A program made the translations under genes and the position numbers. From Chersky-840 sp963811775 (lineage in GTDB: Bacteria; Actinomycetota; Acidimicrobiia; Acidimicrobiales; UBA8190): 64,000 bases of DNA. Shown here one piece after another: positions 38,315-47,292 of this stretch; position 1 is the stretch's first letter; every line of letters starts with the position of its first letter. The notes below the pieces were generated by a model. The model was not told where the DNA came from and ran no database searches. It worked only from the letters and a program-made list of their open reading frames with translations. The DNA is taken from assembly GCA_963811775.1 (NCBI GenBank), contig CAWESO010000019.1:1-64000 (forward strand). Direction: 5' to 3'.

Positions 38315-39771
38315 ATGACATCCACCCTCACCGAGCCCTCCGCCAGTGCCAACGGACAGCGTCCCGACGGGCGCGTGGTCGCCATCGCGGGACCGGTCGT
38401 CGACGTCGAGTTCCCCCGCACGCGTTGCCCGAGATCAACATGGCGGTCGAGATGGACCTCGACCTCGAGGGCACGAAGGTCACCGTCACCGCCGAGGTGG
38501 CCCAGCAGATCGGTGAAGGCCGTGTCCGCTGTGTGTGCCTGAAGGCGACCGACGGGCTGCACCGGGGCACGGCCGTGCGCAACCTGGGTCGGGGATTGGC
38601 GGTGCCGGTGGGAGACGCCACCCTCGGCCACGTGTTCAACGTGCTGGGCGAGTCCCTCGACACCGACGACATCGGTGAGGCCGAGGACCACTGGGAGATC
38701 CACCGGGATTCGCCGGCATTCGACCAGCTCGAGCCGCGCGCCCTCATGTTCGAGACGGGCATCAAGGTCATCGACCTCCTCGAGCCCTACGTGCAGGGCG
38801 GGAAGATCGGCCTGTTCGGGGGGGCCGGGGTGGGCAAGACCGTGCTCATCCAGGAGATGATCAACCGGGTGGCGCTCAACTACGGTGGTGTGTCGGTGTT
38901 CGCCGGGGTGGGGGAGCGGACCCGCGAGGGGACCGACCTGTGGCTCGAGATGCAGGAGTCGGGGGTCATCGAGAAGGCGGCTCTCGTCTACGGGCAGATG
39001 GACGAGCCGCCCGGTGTGCGCCTGCGCGTCGGCCTGGCCGCGCTCACCATGGCCGAGTATTTCCGCGACGTGAAGAACCAGGACGTGCTGTTGTTCATCG
39101 ACAACATCTTCCGGTTCGTCCAGGCCGGCTCCGAGGTGTCCACCCTGCTGGGCCGCATGCCTTCGGCCGTGGGCTACCAGCCCACGCTGGCCGACGAGAT
39201 GGGCGAGCTCCAGGAGCGGATCACCTCGACACGGGGCCGTTCGATCACCTCCCTGCAGGCCGTGTACGTGCCCGCCGACGACTACACCGACCCGGCCCCG
39301 TTCACGACCTTCACCCACCTCGACGCCACCACCGAGCTGTCGCGGCAGATCGCCTCGCTCGGGATCTACCCGGCCGTGGACCCGCTGGCTTCGACGTCGA
39401 ACATCCTGTCGCCCGAGATCGTCGGGGACCGGCACTACAACGTGGCCCGCAAGGTCCAAGGTGTGCTGCAGCGCTACCGCGAGCTCCAGGACATCATCGC
39501 CATCCTCGGGCTCGACGAGCTGTCCGAAGAGGACCGGCTGATCGTGAACCGGGCTCGGAAGATCCAACGCTTCCTCTCCCAGCCGTTCAACGTCGGTGAG
39601 GTCTTCACCGGGCTGAAGGGCGTGACCGTCCCCATCGCCGAGACGGTCGAGTCGTTCGAGGTCCTGCTCAACGGCGATCTCGATGACGTCCCCGAGCAGG
39701 CCTTCCTCAACGTGGGCGGAGTCGAGTCCGTCCTCGAGAAGGCCCGCTCGCTCGAGTCGGGGAGCAAGTAG
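38315..39771 (+). CDS. atpD: ATP synthase F1 subunit beta, one frameshift (probable sequence error)
   Basis: The catalytic subunit, about 485 residues when corrected. Translation starts at ATG 38315 (GRVVAIAGPVVDVEFP). Within a run of five C at 38413-38417 the frame breaks, and the expected PHALPEINMAVEMDL continues in another frame to TAG at 39771. A sixth C restores the whole protein. Walker A is GGAGVGKTVLIQE, with GERTREGTDLW (catalytic Glu) and the signature PAVDPLASTS present. Because F1 beta is indispensable within this complete operon, the shift is almost surely a homopolymer error. Confidence 0.96.
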
Positions 39772-39778
39772 CGCACCG

Positions 39779-40237
39779 ATGGCCACTTTCCCGACCAGTC
39801 TCATCACGCCCGAGCGCATCCTCCTCGAGGAGGAGGTGCAGGCGGTCTTCATGCGCACCGACGGCGGTGACGTGGCCTTCATGCCCGGCCACACCCCGCT
39901 CATCGGCGCCATCGTGCCCGGAGCCGTCCGCTTCCAACGCGAGGACGGGACCGAGGAGCGCGCCGCCGTGCACGGTGGGTTCGTCCAGGTCGAAAGGGAC
40001 CACATCAATGTGCTGTCCCCCGTGGCGGAGCGGGCCGAGGACATCGACGTCGATCGGGCGCGACGCGCCCTCGAGGCGGCCACGGAACGGGTCACCGAGC
40101 TGGGTGGGACGCGGACCGGTTCCGGCGAGGGGGACGAGGACGCCGAGTCGGAGCGGGCCCTGCGAGAGGCCGAGGGGGCCCAGCGCCGAGCGGAGGTCCG
40201 CCTCGAGGTGGCCGGGACGGGCGAGGCCCGAAGCTAG
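39779..40237 (+). CDS. atpC: ATP synthase F1 subunit epsilon
   Basis: A 152-residue regulator of F1. The beta-sandwich is typical (SLITPERILLEEEVQAVFMR, FMPGHTPLIGAIVPG, HGGFVQVERDHINVLSP). After it comes a helix with acidic and Arg-rich low-complexity stretches (GEGDEDAESERALREAEGAQ). It is the last gene of the atp operon. Its stop shares the CTAG palindrome with the stop of the converging methyltransferase gene. Confidence 0.93.
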   Translation: MATFPTSLITPERILLEEEVQAVFMRTDGGDVAFMPGHTPLIGAIVPGAVRFQREDGTEERAAVHGGFVQVERDHINVLSPVAERAEDIDVDRARRALEAATERVTELGGTRTGSGEGDEDAESERALREAEGAQRRAEVRLEVAGTGEARS

Positions 40238-41038
40238 GGGCGGCGGCCCGACACGCGGTGGCGGGCGGCGAAGGGGACGGCGAACGACGGGTCGCCCAGG
40301 AGCTCGATCATGGCGTCGTAGCTGCGGTCGTCGACGGTGGCACGTCCGAGTGACTCCATGCGCGCCGCGTCGGTCACGAGGGGCCGGATGGTCTCGAGGG
40401 TCTGGCGCCAGAACGCGGCCCCGGGTGTGCCCCCCGTGAGCAGGTCTTCGCGCACGTCGTCGTGGACGTCGACGAAGCCCAGGGCCTCGAGCCGGGCGGC
40501 CAGGCCGCGGGCCCAGGTCCAGCCGGCCACCAGGGGCACGAGCACGTCGCAGAACGGCGCCGGGAGATCGGCGGTGGCCGCGGCGTACTGCGCCGGGGCG
40601 CCGTCTGTCTCCTCGAACAGGACGACCGCCCCGGGCCGCAGGGCGGGGACGAGATGATCGATCACGGTGTCGGGGTCATCGAGGTGCATGAGCACCGAGC
40701 GCGAGTGGGCCAGGTCGAAGCACGACGATCCGAAGTCCATGGTCATGAGATCGCCCTCGACCACCGTGACGTTGCCACGCTGCGCGAGGTCCGCCAGCAG
40801 CGTGGTGTCGCGGTCGATGGCCGTCACCGACCCGGCGTCGCCGACGGCGTCCGAGAGCCAGCGCGCCACCGATCCCGCCCCGGCGCCGAGCTCTGCACAC
40901 GCCCATCCCGGCGCCACGCCCAGACGCTCGAATTGCCCTGATGGTGGACCCGTCGTGCAGTGACTGCAACGTCCCGAGACGCGCCGCTTCCTCGGGAGCG
41001 GCGTTGCGCAGGGGGTAGCGGACCCCGGGAGTGCCCAC
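40234..41038 (-). CDS. Class I SAM-dependent methyltransferase, one frameshift
   Basis: About 267 residues when one base near 40,931 is removed. The N-terminal piece (YPLRNAAPEEAARLGTLQSL) leads into FERLGVAPGWACAELGAGAG in the next frame. SAM motif I is AELGAGAGSVARWL, an acidic residue ends strand two (TAIDRDTTLL), and FDLAHSRSVLMHLDDPD follows. The acceptor is unknown; similar proteins occur in polyketide and quinone pathways. It starts at GTG 15 bases after the glpX stop, so both are likely co-transcribed. It converges with atpC, the stops overlapping. Confidence 0.8.
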
Positions 41039-41053
41039 CGTGGTGCCCCGCCC

Positions 41054-42049
41054 TCAGCCGAACTCGACCTGGCTGTACTCGCGCAGCTTGTGCAGGGCGT
41101 GGCGCGCGTTGACGAAGCGCACCGTTCCCGATTGCGAGCGCATGACGAGGGACTGGGTGCTCACCCCGTAGTCGCCGTAGCGCACTCCCTGGAGCAGTTC
41201 GCCATCGGTGACGGCGGTGGCGGCGAAGAAGCAGTTGTCGCCCTTCACGAGGTCGTCGGTGCTCAGCACCGACTCGAGGTCGTAACCGGCCGCGACCGCC
41301 GCGGCGCGCTCGCCGTCGTCGCGGGGGAACAGGCGGCCCTGCATCTCGCCACCCATGCACTTGAGCGCAGCGGCCGCGATCACCCCCTCGGGCGTGCCCC
41401 CGATCCCGTACAGGACGTCGACTCCCGAGTCGGGCCAGGCCGCCGAGATGGCACCGGCCACGTCCCCGTCGGAGATCAGCTTGATACGGGCGCCGCTGAC
41501 GCGCACCTCTTCGATGAGGTCGCCGTGGCGGGGCCGGTCGAGGATGACGACGGTGACGTCCCGGAGGGACTTTCCGAGTGCCTTGGCCACGGCTTCGAGG
41601 TTCTCGGTCGGCGACCGCCGTACGTCCACCGACCCGACCGCCTTGGGTCCCACCGCCAGCTTCTCCATGTACACGCACGGGCCGGGGTTGAACATGGTGC
41701 CGCGGTCCGAGACGGCGATGACCGCTAGTGCGCCAGCGCGCCCCAGTGCCGTCAGACTGGTCCCGTCGACGGGGTCGACGGCGATGTCGGTCTGGGGAGG
41801 GGATCCGTCGCCGATGCGCTCGCCGTTGTAGAGCATGGGCGCATGGTCCTTCTCGCCCTCGCCGATCACCACCACGCCGTCCATGGCCACGGTCTGCAGG
41901 ACCACCCGCATGGCTTGGACGGCCGCCCCGTCAGCGCCTTCTTTGTCCCCCCGGCCCATCCAGCGCCCCGCGGCCATCGCGGCCGCCTCGGTCACGCGCA
42001 CCAGCTCCATGGCGAGGTTGCGATCGGGTGCGCGGGGGTTGGGCGTCAC
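41054..42049 (-). CDS. glpX: Fructose-1,6-bisphosphatase class II
   Basis: A 331-residue phosphatase of gluconeogenesis. Motifs are ALAAGRWMG-like AAAMAAGRWMGRGDKEGAD, IGEGEKDHAPML, the metal-binding DIAVDPVDGTSLTALG, and YGIGGTPEGVIAAAALKCMG. GTG 42049 is preferred over ATG 42010: a TATGGT box ends six bases before it on the minus strand, and DRNLAMELVRVTEAA is conserved upstream of that ATG. Confidence 0.95.
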   Translation of the reverse strand: MTPNPRAPDRNLAMELVRVTEAAAMAAGRWMGRGDKEGADGAAVQAMRVVLQTVAMDGVVVIGEGEKDHAPMLYNGERIGDGSPPQTDIAVDPVDGTSLTALGRAGALAVIAVSDRGTMFNPGPCVYMEKLAVGPKAVGSVDVRRSPTENLEAVAKALGKSLRDVTVVILDRPRHGDLIEEVRVSGARIKLISDGDVAGAISAAWPDSGVDVLYGIGGTPEGVIAAAALKCMGGEMQGRLFPRDDGERAAAVAAGYDLESVLSTDDLVKGDNCFFAATAVTDGELLQGVRYGDYGVSTQSLVMRSQSGTVRFVNARHALHKLREYSQVEFG

Positions 42050-42055
42050 GGCTCG

Positions 42056-42061
42056 ACCATA
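42056..42061 (-). promoter_or_regulatory. -10 box of glpX, leaderless geometry
   Basis: On the minus strand TATGGT ends six bases before the GTG start at 42049. Confidence 0.6.
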
Positions 42062-42205
42062 ACGCGCCCAGTCCGACCTCGGCGGCCCCCGCGTCGGGAT
42101 TTCACCGCGATTTTCCGTCGCGACCAGGGGATTCCCCCAGCGCGGCCGGGACCGGCGCCGCGGTGCTCGTGTGCCGTGAGTCCGAGAATGGTGAGCGACG
42201 ACCGT

Positions 42206-42211
42206 TAGGCT
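42206..42211 (+). promoter_or_regulatory. -10 box of the acyl-CoA mutase gene, leaderless geometry
   Basis: TAGGCT ends six bases before the ATG at 42218. The GGAGG in the spacer would lie upstream of the transcription start and would not be in the mRNA. Confidence 0.6.
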
Positions 42212-42217
42212 GGAGGC

Positions 42218-43903
42218 ATGGGCACCCCGTCCCCCGAGGACCTCGACGAGGGTCGGGCGCGCTGGCAGAAGGCCTACGACGCGTCGACGCTGCGCGACGC
42301 GGACTTCGAGACGATGTCGGGCATCGTGCTGGAGCCGGTGTACGGGCCCTCGGATTGGCCCGTTGACCAGGTGTCGGCGCGCCTGGGATGGCCCGGTGCG
42401 GCGCCCTACACGCGCGGCCCGCACGCGTCGATGTACCGCTCGAAGCTCTGGACCATGCGGCTCTTCGCCGGGTTCGGCACGGCCGAGGACACCAACGTGC
42501 GCTTCCGCGAGCTGCTGCGGGCCGGCAGCGGGGGACTGTCGGTGGCGTTCGACCTCCCCACCCTCATGGGCCGGGACTCCGACGACCCGCTCACCGAGGG
42601 TGAGGTGGGTCGCTGCGGCGTGGCCGTCGACACCCTGGCCGACGCCGAGGACCTCTTCGCCGGGATCGACCTCGGCTCGGTGACGACGTCGATGACCATC
42701 AACTCGCCGGCCCCCATCCTCATGGCCATGTATGTGGACGCGGCCGAAGCCTCCGGCGTGGCGCGCCGGGCCCTGGGGGGGACGCTGCAGAACGACATCC
42801 TGAAGGAGTACCAGGCGCAGAAGGAGTACATCTTCCCGCCGCGGCCGTCCATGCGACTCGTGGTGGACGTCGTGCGCTTCTGCGCCGCCGAGATGCCGAG
42901 GTTCCACCCCGTGTCGGTCTCCGGCTACCACATCCGCGAGGCCGGAGCCACGGCGGCCCAGGAGTTGGCGTTCACGCTCGCTAACGGGTTCGCCTACGTC
43001 GAGGCCGTCATGGCGGCGGGACTCCCCGTGGACGAGTTCGCGCCCCAGCTGAGCTTCTTCTTCAACGCCCATCTCGACTTCTTCGAGGAGATCGCCAAGT
43101 ACCGCGCGGCGCGGCGCATCTGGGCCCGCTGGATGGCCGAGCGCTACCGGGCGACGTCGCCGCGCTCGATGCAACTCCGGTTCCACACCCAGACCGCCGG
43201 GGTCTCGCTCACCGCCCAGCAGCCCGAGGTGAACATCGTCCGGACCGCCATCGAGGCCCTGGCCGGCGTGCTCGGCGGGACCCAGAGCCTGCACACCAAC
43301 TCGATGGACGAGGTCCTGGCCCTGCCCACCGAGAAGGCGGCCCGCATCGCGCTGCGGACCCAACAGGTCATCGCTCACGAGACTGGGGTCACGAATGTGT
43401 CGGACCCCCTGGGGGGCTCGTGGTTCGTGGAGTCCCTGACCGACGAGATCGAGCGCCAGGCCGAGGAGATCTTCGCCCGGCTCGACGGCTGGGGGGGCGG
43501 CTCGATGCTCGAGGGGGTCCTGCACGGGATCGAGCACAACTGGTTCCAGGGCGAGATCGCCGACGCCGCCTACGTCTTCCAGCGCAAGGTGGCCTCGGGC
43601 CGGCGCATCGTGGTGGGCGTGAACGACTTCACCGAGGGCAGCGAGGAGCCCGCGCCGCCCACCTTGCACATCGGGCCCGAAGTGGACGAGGCCCAGCGCA
43701 AGCGGCTGGCGGGTGTCCGCCAACGTCGGGACCAGCGCGCCGTGGATGCCACGCTGGCCGCGGTAGCGGCCGACGCCGCGACGACCGACGTCAACCTCAT
43801 GCCCGCCATTCTCGACGCCGTGCGCGCCTATGCCACCGTGGGAGAGATCGTGGGCGCGCTCGGCTCGGTCTTCGGCCGGTGGGCCGAGAACCCGGTCGTC
43901 TGA
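42218..43903 (+). CDS. B12-dependent acyl-CoA mutase large subunit, isobutyryl-CoA-mutase type
   Basis: A 561-residue TIM-barrel subunit of the methylmalonyl-CoA mutase family without its own B12 domain. Two specificity positions decide the subtype. Methylmalonyl-CoA mutases have Tyr and Arg (Y89 and R207 in Propionibacterium), while isobutyryl-CoA mutases have Phe and Gln (F80 and Q198 in Streptomyces). Here they are F83 in MRLFAGFGT and Q201 in KEYQAQKEY, so a substrate such as isobutyryl-CoA or 2-hydroxyisobutyryl-CoA is likelier. The small B12-binding subunit is not in this window. The MeaB chaperone gene lies 1.5 kb downstream. Confidence 0.88.
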   Translation: MGTPSPEDLDEGRARWQKAYDASTLRDADFETMSGIVLEPVYGPSDWPVDQVSARLGWPGAAPYTRGPHASMYRSKLWTMRLFAGFGTAEDTNVRFRELLRAGSGGLSVAFDLPTLMGRDSDDPLTEGEVGRCGVAVDTLADAEDLFAGIDLGSVTTSMTINSPAPILMAMYVDAAEASGVARRALGGTLQNDILKEYQAQKEYIFPPRPSMRLVVDVVRFCAAEMPRFHPVSVSGYHIREAGATAAQELAFTLANGFAYVEAVMAAGLPVDEFAPQLSFFFNAHLDFFEEIAKYRAARRIWARWMAERYRATSPRSMQLRFHTQTAGVSLTAQQPEVNIVRTAIEALAGVLGGTQSLHTNSMDEVLALPTEKAARIALRTQQVIAHETGVTNVSDPLGGSWFVESLTDEIERQAEEIFARLDGWGGGSMLEGVLHGIEHNWFQGEIADAAYVFQRKVASGRRIVVGVNDFTEGSEEPAPPTLHIGPEVDEAQRKRLAGVRQRRDQRAVDATLAAVAADAATTDVNLMPAILDAVRAYATVGEIVGALGSVFGRWAENPVV

Positions 43904-43917
43904 TCGGGTCCGGCCTA

Positions 43918-45207
43918 ATGGTGCGCTTCGTCGTCCGACCGGGAGGGCCGTTGCACGGGACCGTGTCCGCCGGCGGCGCCAAGAACTCCGCGCTCAAGCT
44001 GATGGCGGCCTGCCTGCTGGCGCCGGGCCGGCACGTGCTGGCGGGAGTGCCGCGCATTGTCGACGTCGAGATCATGGCCGAGGTGCTCGGCGCCATCGGG
44101 GCGCAGGTGGCCCGGGCCCCCGACCGGGCCGACGGCACCCCGCCCGACCTCGTGATCGACACGCCCGACACCCTCGTCCCCGAGGCGCCCTACGAGCTCG
44201 TCGAGAAGATGCGCGCCTCGGTGGTCGTGCTCGGACCGCTGCTGGCCCGGTCGGGTCGCGCCAGTGTGTCGCTGCCGGGTGGCGACGACTTCGGGAACCG
44301 CCCGATCGACATCCACCTCCACGGCCTGTCGACGCTGGGGGCGGTGTTCCAGACGGTGCACGGCAACATCGAGGGCTCGGTGCCGGGGTGGCCCGTCGGC
44401 CGGCTGGTGGGGCAGCGGATCGTCTTCGAGTACCCGAGCCACACGGCCACCGACAACGTGCTCATGGCCGCCGTGCTGGCCAAGGGCACCACCGTGATCG
44501 AGAACGCGGCTCGGGAGCCCGAGGTGTCGGACCTCGCCGCCTTCCTGACCCAGATGGGCGCGCGCATCCGCGGCGCCGGCACCTCGCACATCGAGGTCGA
44601 GGGGGTCGACGAGCTCCGTCCCGCACCGGGCCCGCACCGTGTGATCCCCGACCGTGTGGTGGCGGCCACGCTGTTGTCGGCCGTCGCCATGGCCGGGGGG
44701 GAGATCGTGATCGAGGACGCCCGCCCGGACCACATGGACATGGTCCTGCGCAAGGTGGGAGAGATCGGGGTGGCCGTGACCGCGGCACCCGAGGGGCTCC
44801 GGGTCGCGTCGGGTGGGCGGCTCCACAGCGTGGACGTGGCCACGCTCCCGTATCCGGGGGTGGCCACCGACTACAAGCCGTTCCTGGTCACGATGCTGAG
44901 CATCGCCGACGGGGTCGGGATCGTCACCGAGAACCTGTTCTCCGGTCGCTTCCGGTACGTCGACGAGCTGCGGCGCATGGGGGCCGACATCCGCACCGAA
45001 GGCCACCACGCCGTGGTGCGCGGCGTGCGCCGCCTCTCGGGCGCTCCGGTGCGCGCTCCCGACCTGCGCGCCGGCGCCGCGCTCGTCCTCGCCGGGATGG
45101 TGGCCGAAGGCGAGACCGTGGTTTCCGACGCCCAGCACATCGACCGCGGCTACGAGGACCTCGCCGCCACTCTGGGCTCCCTCGGCGCCGACGTGACCCG
45201 GACCTGA
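43918..45207 (+). CDS. murA: UDP-GlcNAc 1-carboxyvinyltransferase (Asp-type active site)
   Basis: A 429-residue enzyme that transfers enolpyruvate to UDP-GlcNAc, the first step of peptidoglycan synthesis. GGAKNSALKLMAACLL and PDRVVAATLLSAVAMAGG are typical. The loop that normally holds the catalytic Cys (Cys115 in E. coli, PGGC) reads SLPGGDDFGNRPID, with Asp123 at the Cys position. The same change in M. tuberculosis and Chlamydia gives fosfomycin insensitivity. It starts 14 bases after the mutase gene. Confidence 0.95.
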   Translation: MVRFVVRPGGPLHGTVSAGGAKNSALKLMAACLLAPGRHVLAGVPRIVDVEIMAEVLGAIGAQVARAPDRADGTPPDLVIDTPDTLVPEAPYELVEKMRASVVVLGPLLARSGRASVSLPGGDDFGNRPIDIHLHGLSTLGAVFQTVHGNIEGSVPGWPVGRLVGQRIVFEYPSHTATDNVLMAAVLAKGTTVIENAAREPEVSDLAAFLTQMGARIRGAGTSHIEVEGVDELRPAPGPHRVIPDRVVAATLLSAVAMAGGEIVIEDARPDHMDMVLRKVGEIGVAVTAAPEGLRVASGGRLHSVDVATLPYPGVATDYKPFLVTMLSIADGVGIVTENLFSGRFRYVDELRRMGADIRTEGHHAVVRGVRRLSGAPVRAPDLRAGAALVLAGMVAEGETVVSDAQHIDRGYEDLAATLGSLGADVTRT

Positions 45208-45385
45208 GCCCTCGCCGGACGCCTACGCTCCGTGCCACCGCGATGACCCCTGCCATCTCCTCTCCTTCAGGCTCCTCTCCTTCATCGCGCGCCCGGCGTC
45301 GGGCGGGCCGGGTCAGCACGGGCCCCGCCGGTCGCGATCCGCCGACCCCGCCACGCTGCTCGATGCTGCGGTCGCCGGGGACCGG

Positions 45386-46306
45386 GTGGCGCTGGCCCGC
45401 CTGCTGACCCAGGTCGAGAGTGGCGGGCCCGTGGGGCGGGCCGCGGCCTCCGTGGCCTATCGCCGCGGTGAGGAGGCCCGCACCGTGGGCATCACGGGCC
45501 CCCCGGGTGCGGGCAAGTCCACGCTCGTCGACCGGCTCATCGCCACCGCACGCGCCGACGGGGTGGCCCAGTTGGGCGTGCTCGCCGTCGACCCCTCGTC
45601 GCCGTTCACCGGCGGTGCCATCCTCGGAGACCGCGTCCGCATGCAGGACCACGCCCTCGACACCGGCGTGTTCATCCGGTCGATGGCGTCTCGGGGGCAC
45701 CTGGGCGGTCTGGCCGTGGCCGTGCCCGAGGCCATCCGGGTGCTCGCCGCGGCGGGATTTCCCCTGGTGCTCATCGAGACGGTCGGGGTCGGCCAGGTCG
45801 AAGTGGAGGTGGCCGGGGCCACCGACACCACGATCGTGGTGCTGAACCCGAAATGGGGAGACGCCGTCCAGGCCAACAAGGCCGGGCTCCTCGAGACGGC
45901 GGACATCTTCGTGATCAACAAGGCGGACCGGCCCGGGGCCAAAGAGACGCGCCGTGACCTCGAGCAGATGCTCGACCTCACCGCGCCCGGTGACTGGCGC
46001 CCGCCGGTGCTCGAGACGACGGCTTCCACCGGTGACGGCGTGGACGCCCTGTGGGAGGAGCTGGGCCGGCACCAACGACACCTCGAGGAGCACGGCGCCC
46101 TCGAGCGCAGGCGGGCGGCGCGCCTCGAGCGTGAGTTCCGCATCGTGCTGGCGGCCCGGATCCGCAGCGAGGTCGATCGGCTCAGTGCCGACGGGGAGTT
46201 CGCCGGATTGGCCGCCGCGGTCGCCGAGCACCGGCTCGACCCTTACGACGCCGCGCAGCGCCTCCTCGACGCGGTCTACGGCGGGAAGGTCCCCACCGCC
46301 GACTGA
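45386..46306 (+). CDS. meaB: MeaB/ArgK-family GTPase chaperone of B12-dependent mutase; N-terminus uncertain
   Basis: A 306-residue G protein that protects and loads the mutase cofactor. Walker A is GITGPPGAGKSTLVDRL. Then come VLAVDPSSPFTGGAILGDR, the ETVGVGQVEVEVA switch, and NKADRPGA as the NKxD guanine motif. Conserved sequence (DPATLLDAAVAGDR) continues in frame upstream of GTG 45386, but that frame has no start codon. The frame opened by ATG 45243 reaches the same point, so a one-base shift near 45,340 is probable and the true start may be 45243. It belongs functionally with the mutase at 42218. Confidence 0.88.
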   Translation: MALARLLTQVESGGPVGRAAASVAYRRGEEARTVGITGPPGAGKSTLVDRLIATARADGVAQLGVLAVDPSSPFTGGAILGDRVRMQDHALDTGVFIRSMASRGHLGGLAVAVPEAIRVLAAAGFPLVLIETVGVGQVEVEVAGATDTTIVVLNPKWGDAVQANKAGLLETADIFVINKADRPGAKETRRDLEQMLDLTAPGDWRPPVLETTASTGDGVDALWEELGRHQRHLEEHGALERRRAARLEREFRIVLAARIRSEVDRLSADGEFAGLAAAVAEHRLDPYDAAQRLLDAVYGGKVPTAD

Positions 46307-46458
46307 CCGACATCCACTGTTCCGGCCCCCGACCGCCCCGGACCTCGCCGCCACCTGCCGGACGTGGCCCGAGCGCCCGAGCACGCCCGAGCGCGCCATC
46401 ACCCGGAACGGTGCTGGGAGCCCCTCCGTGATGGCACGCCGCCCCCGGTGCGGTCGGG

Positions 46459-46464
46459 TACGGT
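46459..46464 (+). promoter_or_regulatory. -10 box of the enoyl-CoA hydratase gene, leaderless geometry
   Basis: TACGGT ends six bases before the ATG at 46471. Confidence 0.6.
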
Positions 46465-46470
46465 GCGCGC

Positions 46471-47277
46471 ATGGTCGCCGCCCCTCCCTCGTCGCAAGGG
46501 TCGGGCGGAGGGACCGTGCACGTCGAACGGCGCGACGACGGTGTGGCCGTGGTCACACTGGACCGGCCCAAGATGAACGTGTTGTCGGTCGCCTTCCTCG
46601 GGCAGCTGCGTGGCGTGGTGGCCGAGCTGGCCGCCGACCCCCCCGGCGCCGTCGTCTTGTGGGGTGGCCCGCGCCTCTTCGCGGCGGGGGCCGACGTCGG
46701 TGAGTTCACCGATCCCGGCACCCCCCGGCGGGTCGCCGACGCGTTCCACGACGTGACGCTGGCGCTCGAAGCGCTCCCCCGGGTGACGATCGCGGCGATC
46801 ACCGGCTATGCCCTCGGGGGCGGCCTCGAGCTCGCCCTGGCGTGCGACCTGCGGGTCGTCTCCGAAGACGCCCGCGTCGGGCAGCCCGAGATCCTCCTCG
46901 GCATCATCCCCGGGGGCGGTGCCACGCAACGCCTGGCCCGCCTGGTCGGGGTGAGCCGGGCCAAGGACCTCGTCTACACCGGCCGCCATCTCGGCGCCGA
47001 GGACGCCCTGCGGATCGGCCTCGCCGACCGGGTCGTTCCCCGCGACCGCGTGCTGGACGAGGCCGTGGCGCTGGCGGCGGGCATGGCCGCCGGCCCGCTC
47101 GTGGCACTGGAGGCGGCCAAGCGGGTCATCGACGCCGGGCTTGACGAACCGTTGGCCACGGCGCTCGACCTCGAGGCCGCCGCGTTCGTGTCGGTGTTCG
47201 ACACCGAGGACGCCACGCTCGGTGTCACCTCCTTCCTCGAGCACGGGCCCGGTCGGGCCCGCTTCGTCGGGCGCTGA
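46471..47277 (+). CDS. Enoyl-CoA hydratase/isomerase (crotonase) family
   Basis: A 268-residue crotonase-fold protein. The oxyanion-hole segments are LFAAGADVGEF and AITGYALGGGLELALACDLR. Both hydratase glutamates seem present, one in GGGLELALA and one in GQPEILLGIIPGGGATQRL. It probably hydrates trans-2-enoyl-CoA in fatty or branched-chain acid breakdown, in keeping with the nearby mutase. The substrate is not fixed by sequence. Confidence 0.9.
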   Translation: MVAAPPSSQGSGGGTVHVERRDDGVAVVTLDRPKMNVLSVAFLGQLRGVVAELAADPPGAVVLWGGPRLFAAGADVGEFTDPGTPRRVADAFHDVTLALEALPRVTIAAITGYALGGGLELALACDLRVVSEDARVGQPEILLGIIPGGGATQRLARLVGVSRAKDLVYTGRHLGAEDALRIGLADRVVPRDRVLDEAVALAAGMAAGPLVALEAAKRVIDAGLDEPLATALDLEAAAFVSVFDTEDATLGVTSFLEHGPGRARFVGR

Positions 47278-47292
47278 GGGGCCGGGCAGACC

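Noticed and set aside
38315..39771. Programmed frameshifting in atpD
   Set aside because: The shift lies in a short C run without a slippery heptamer or downstream structure, and similar one-base breaks occur in many genes here, so a sequence error is simpler.
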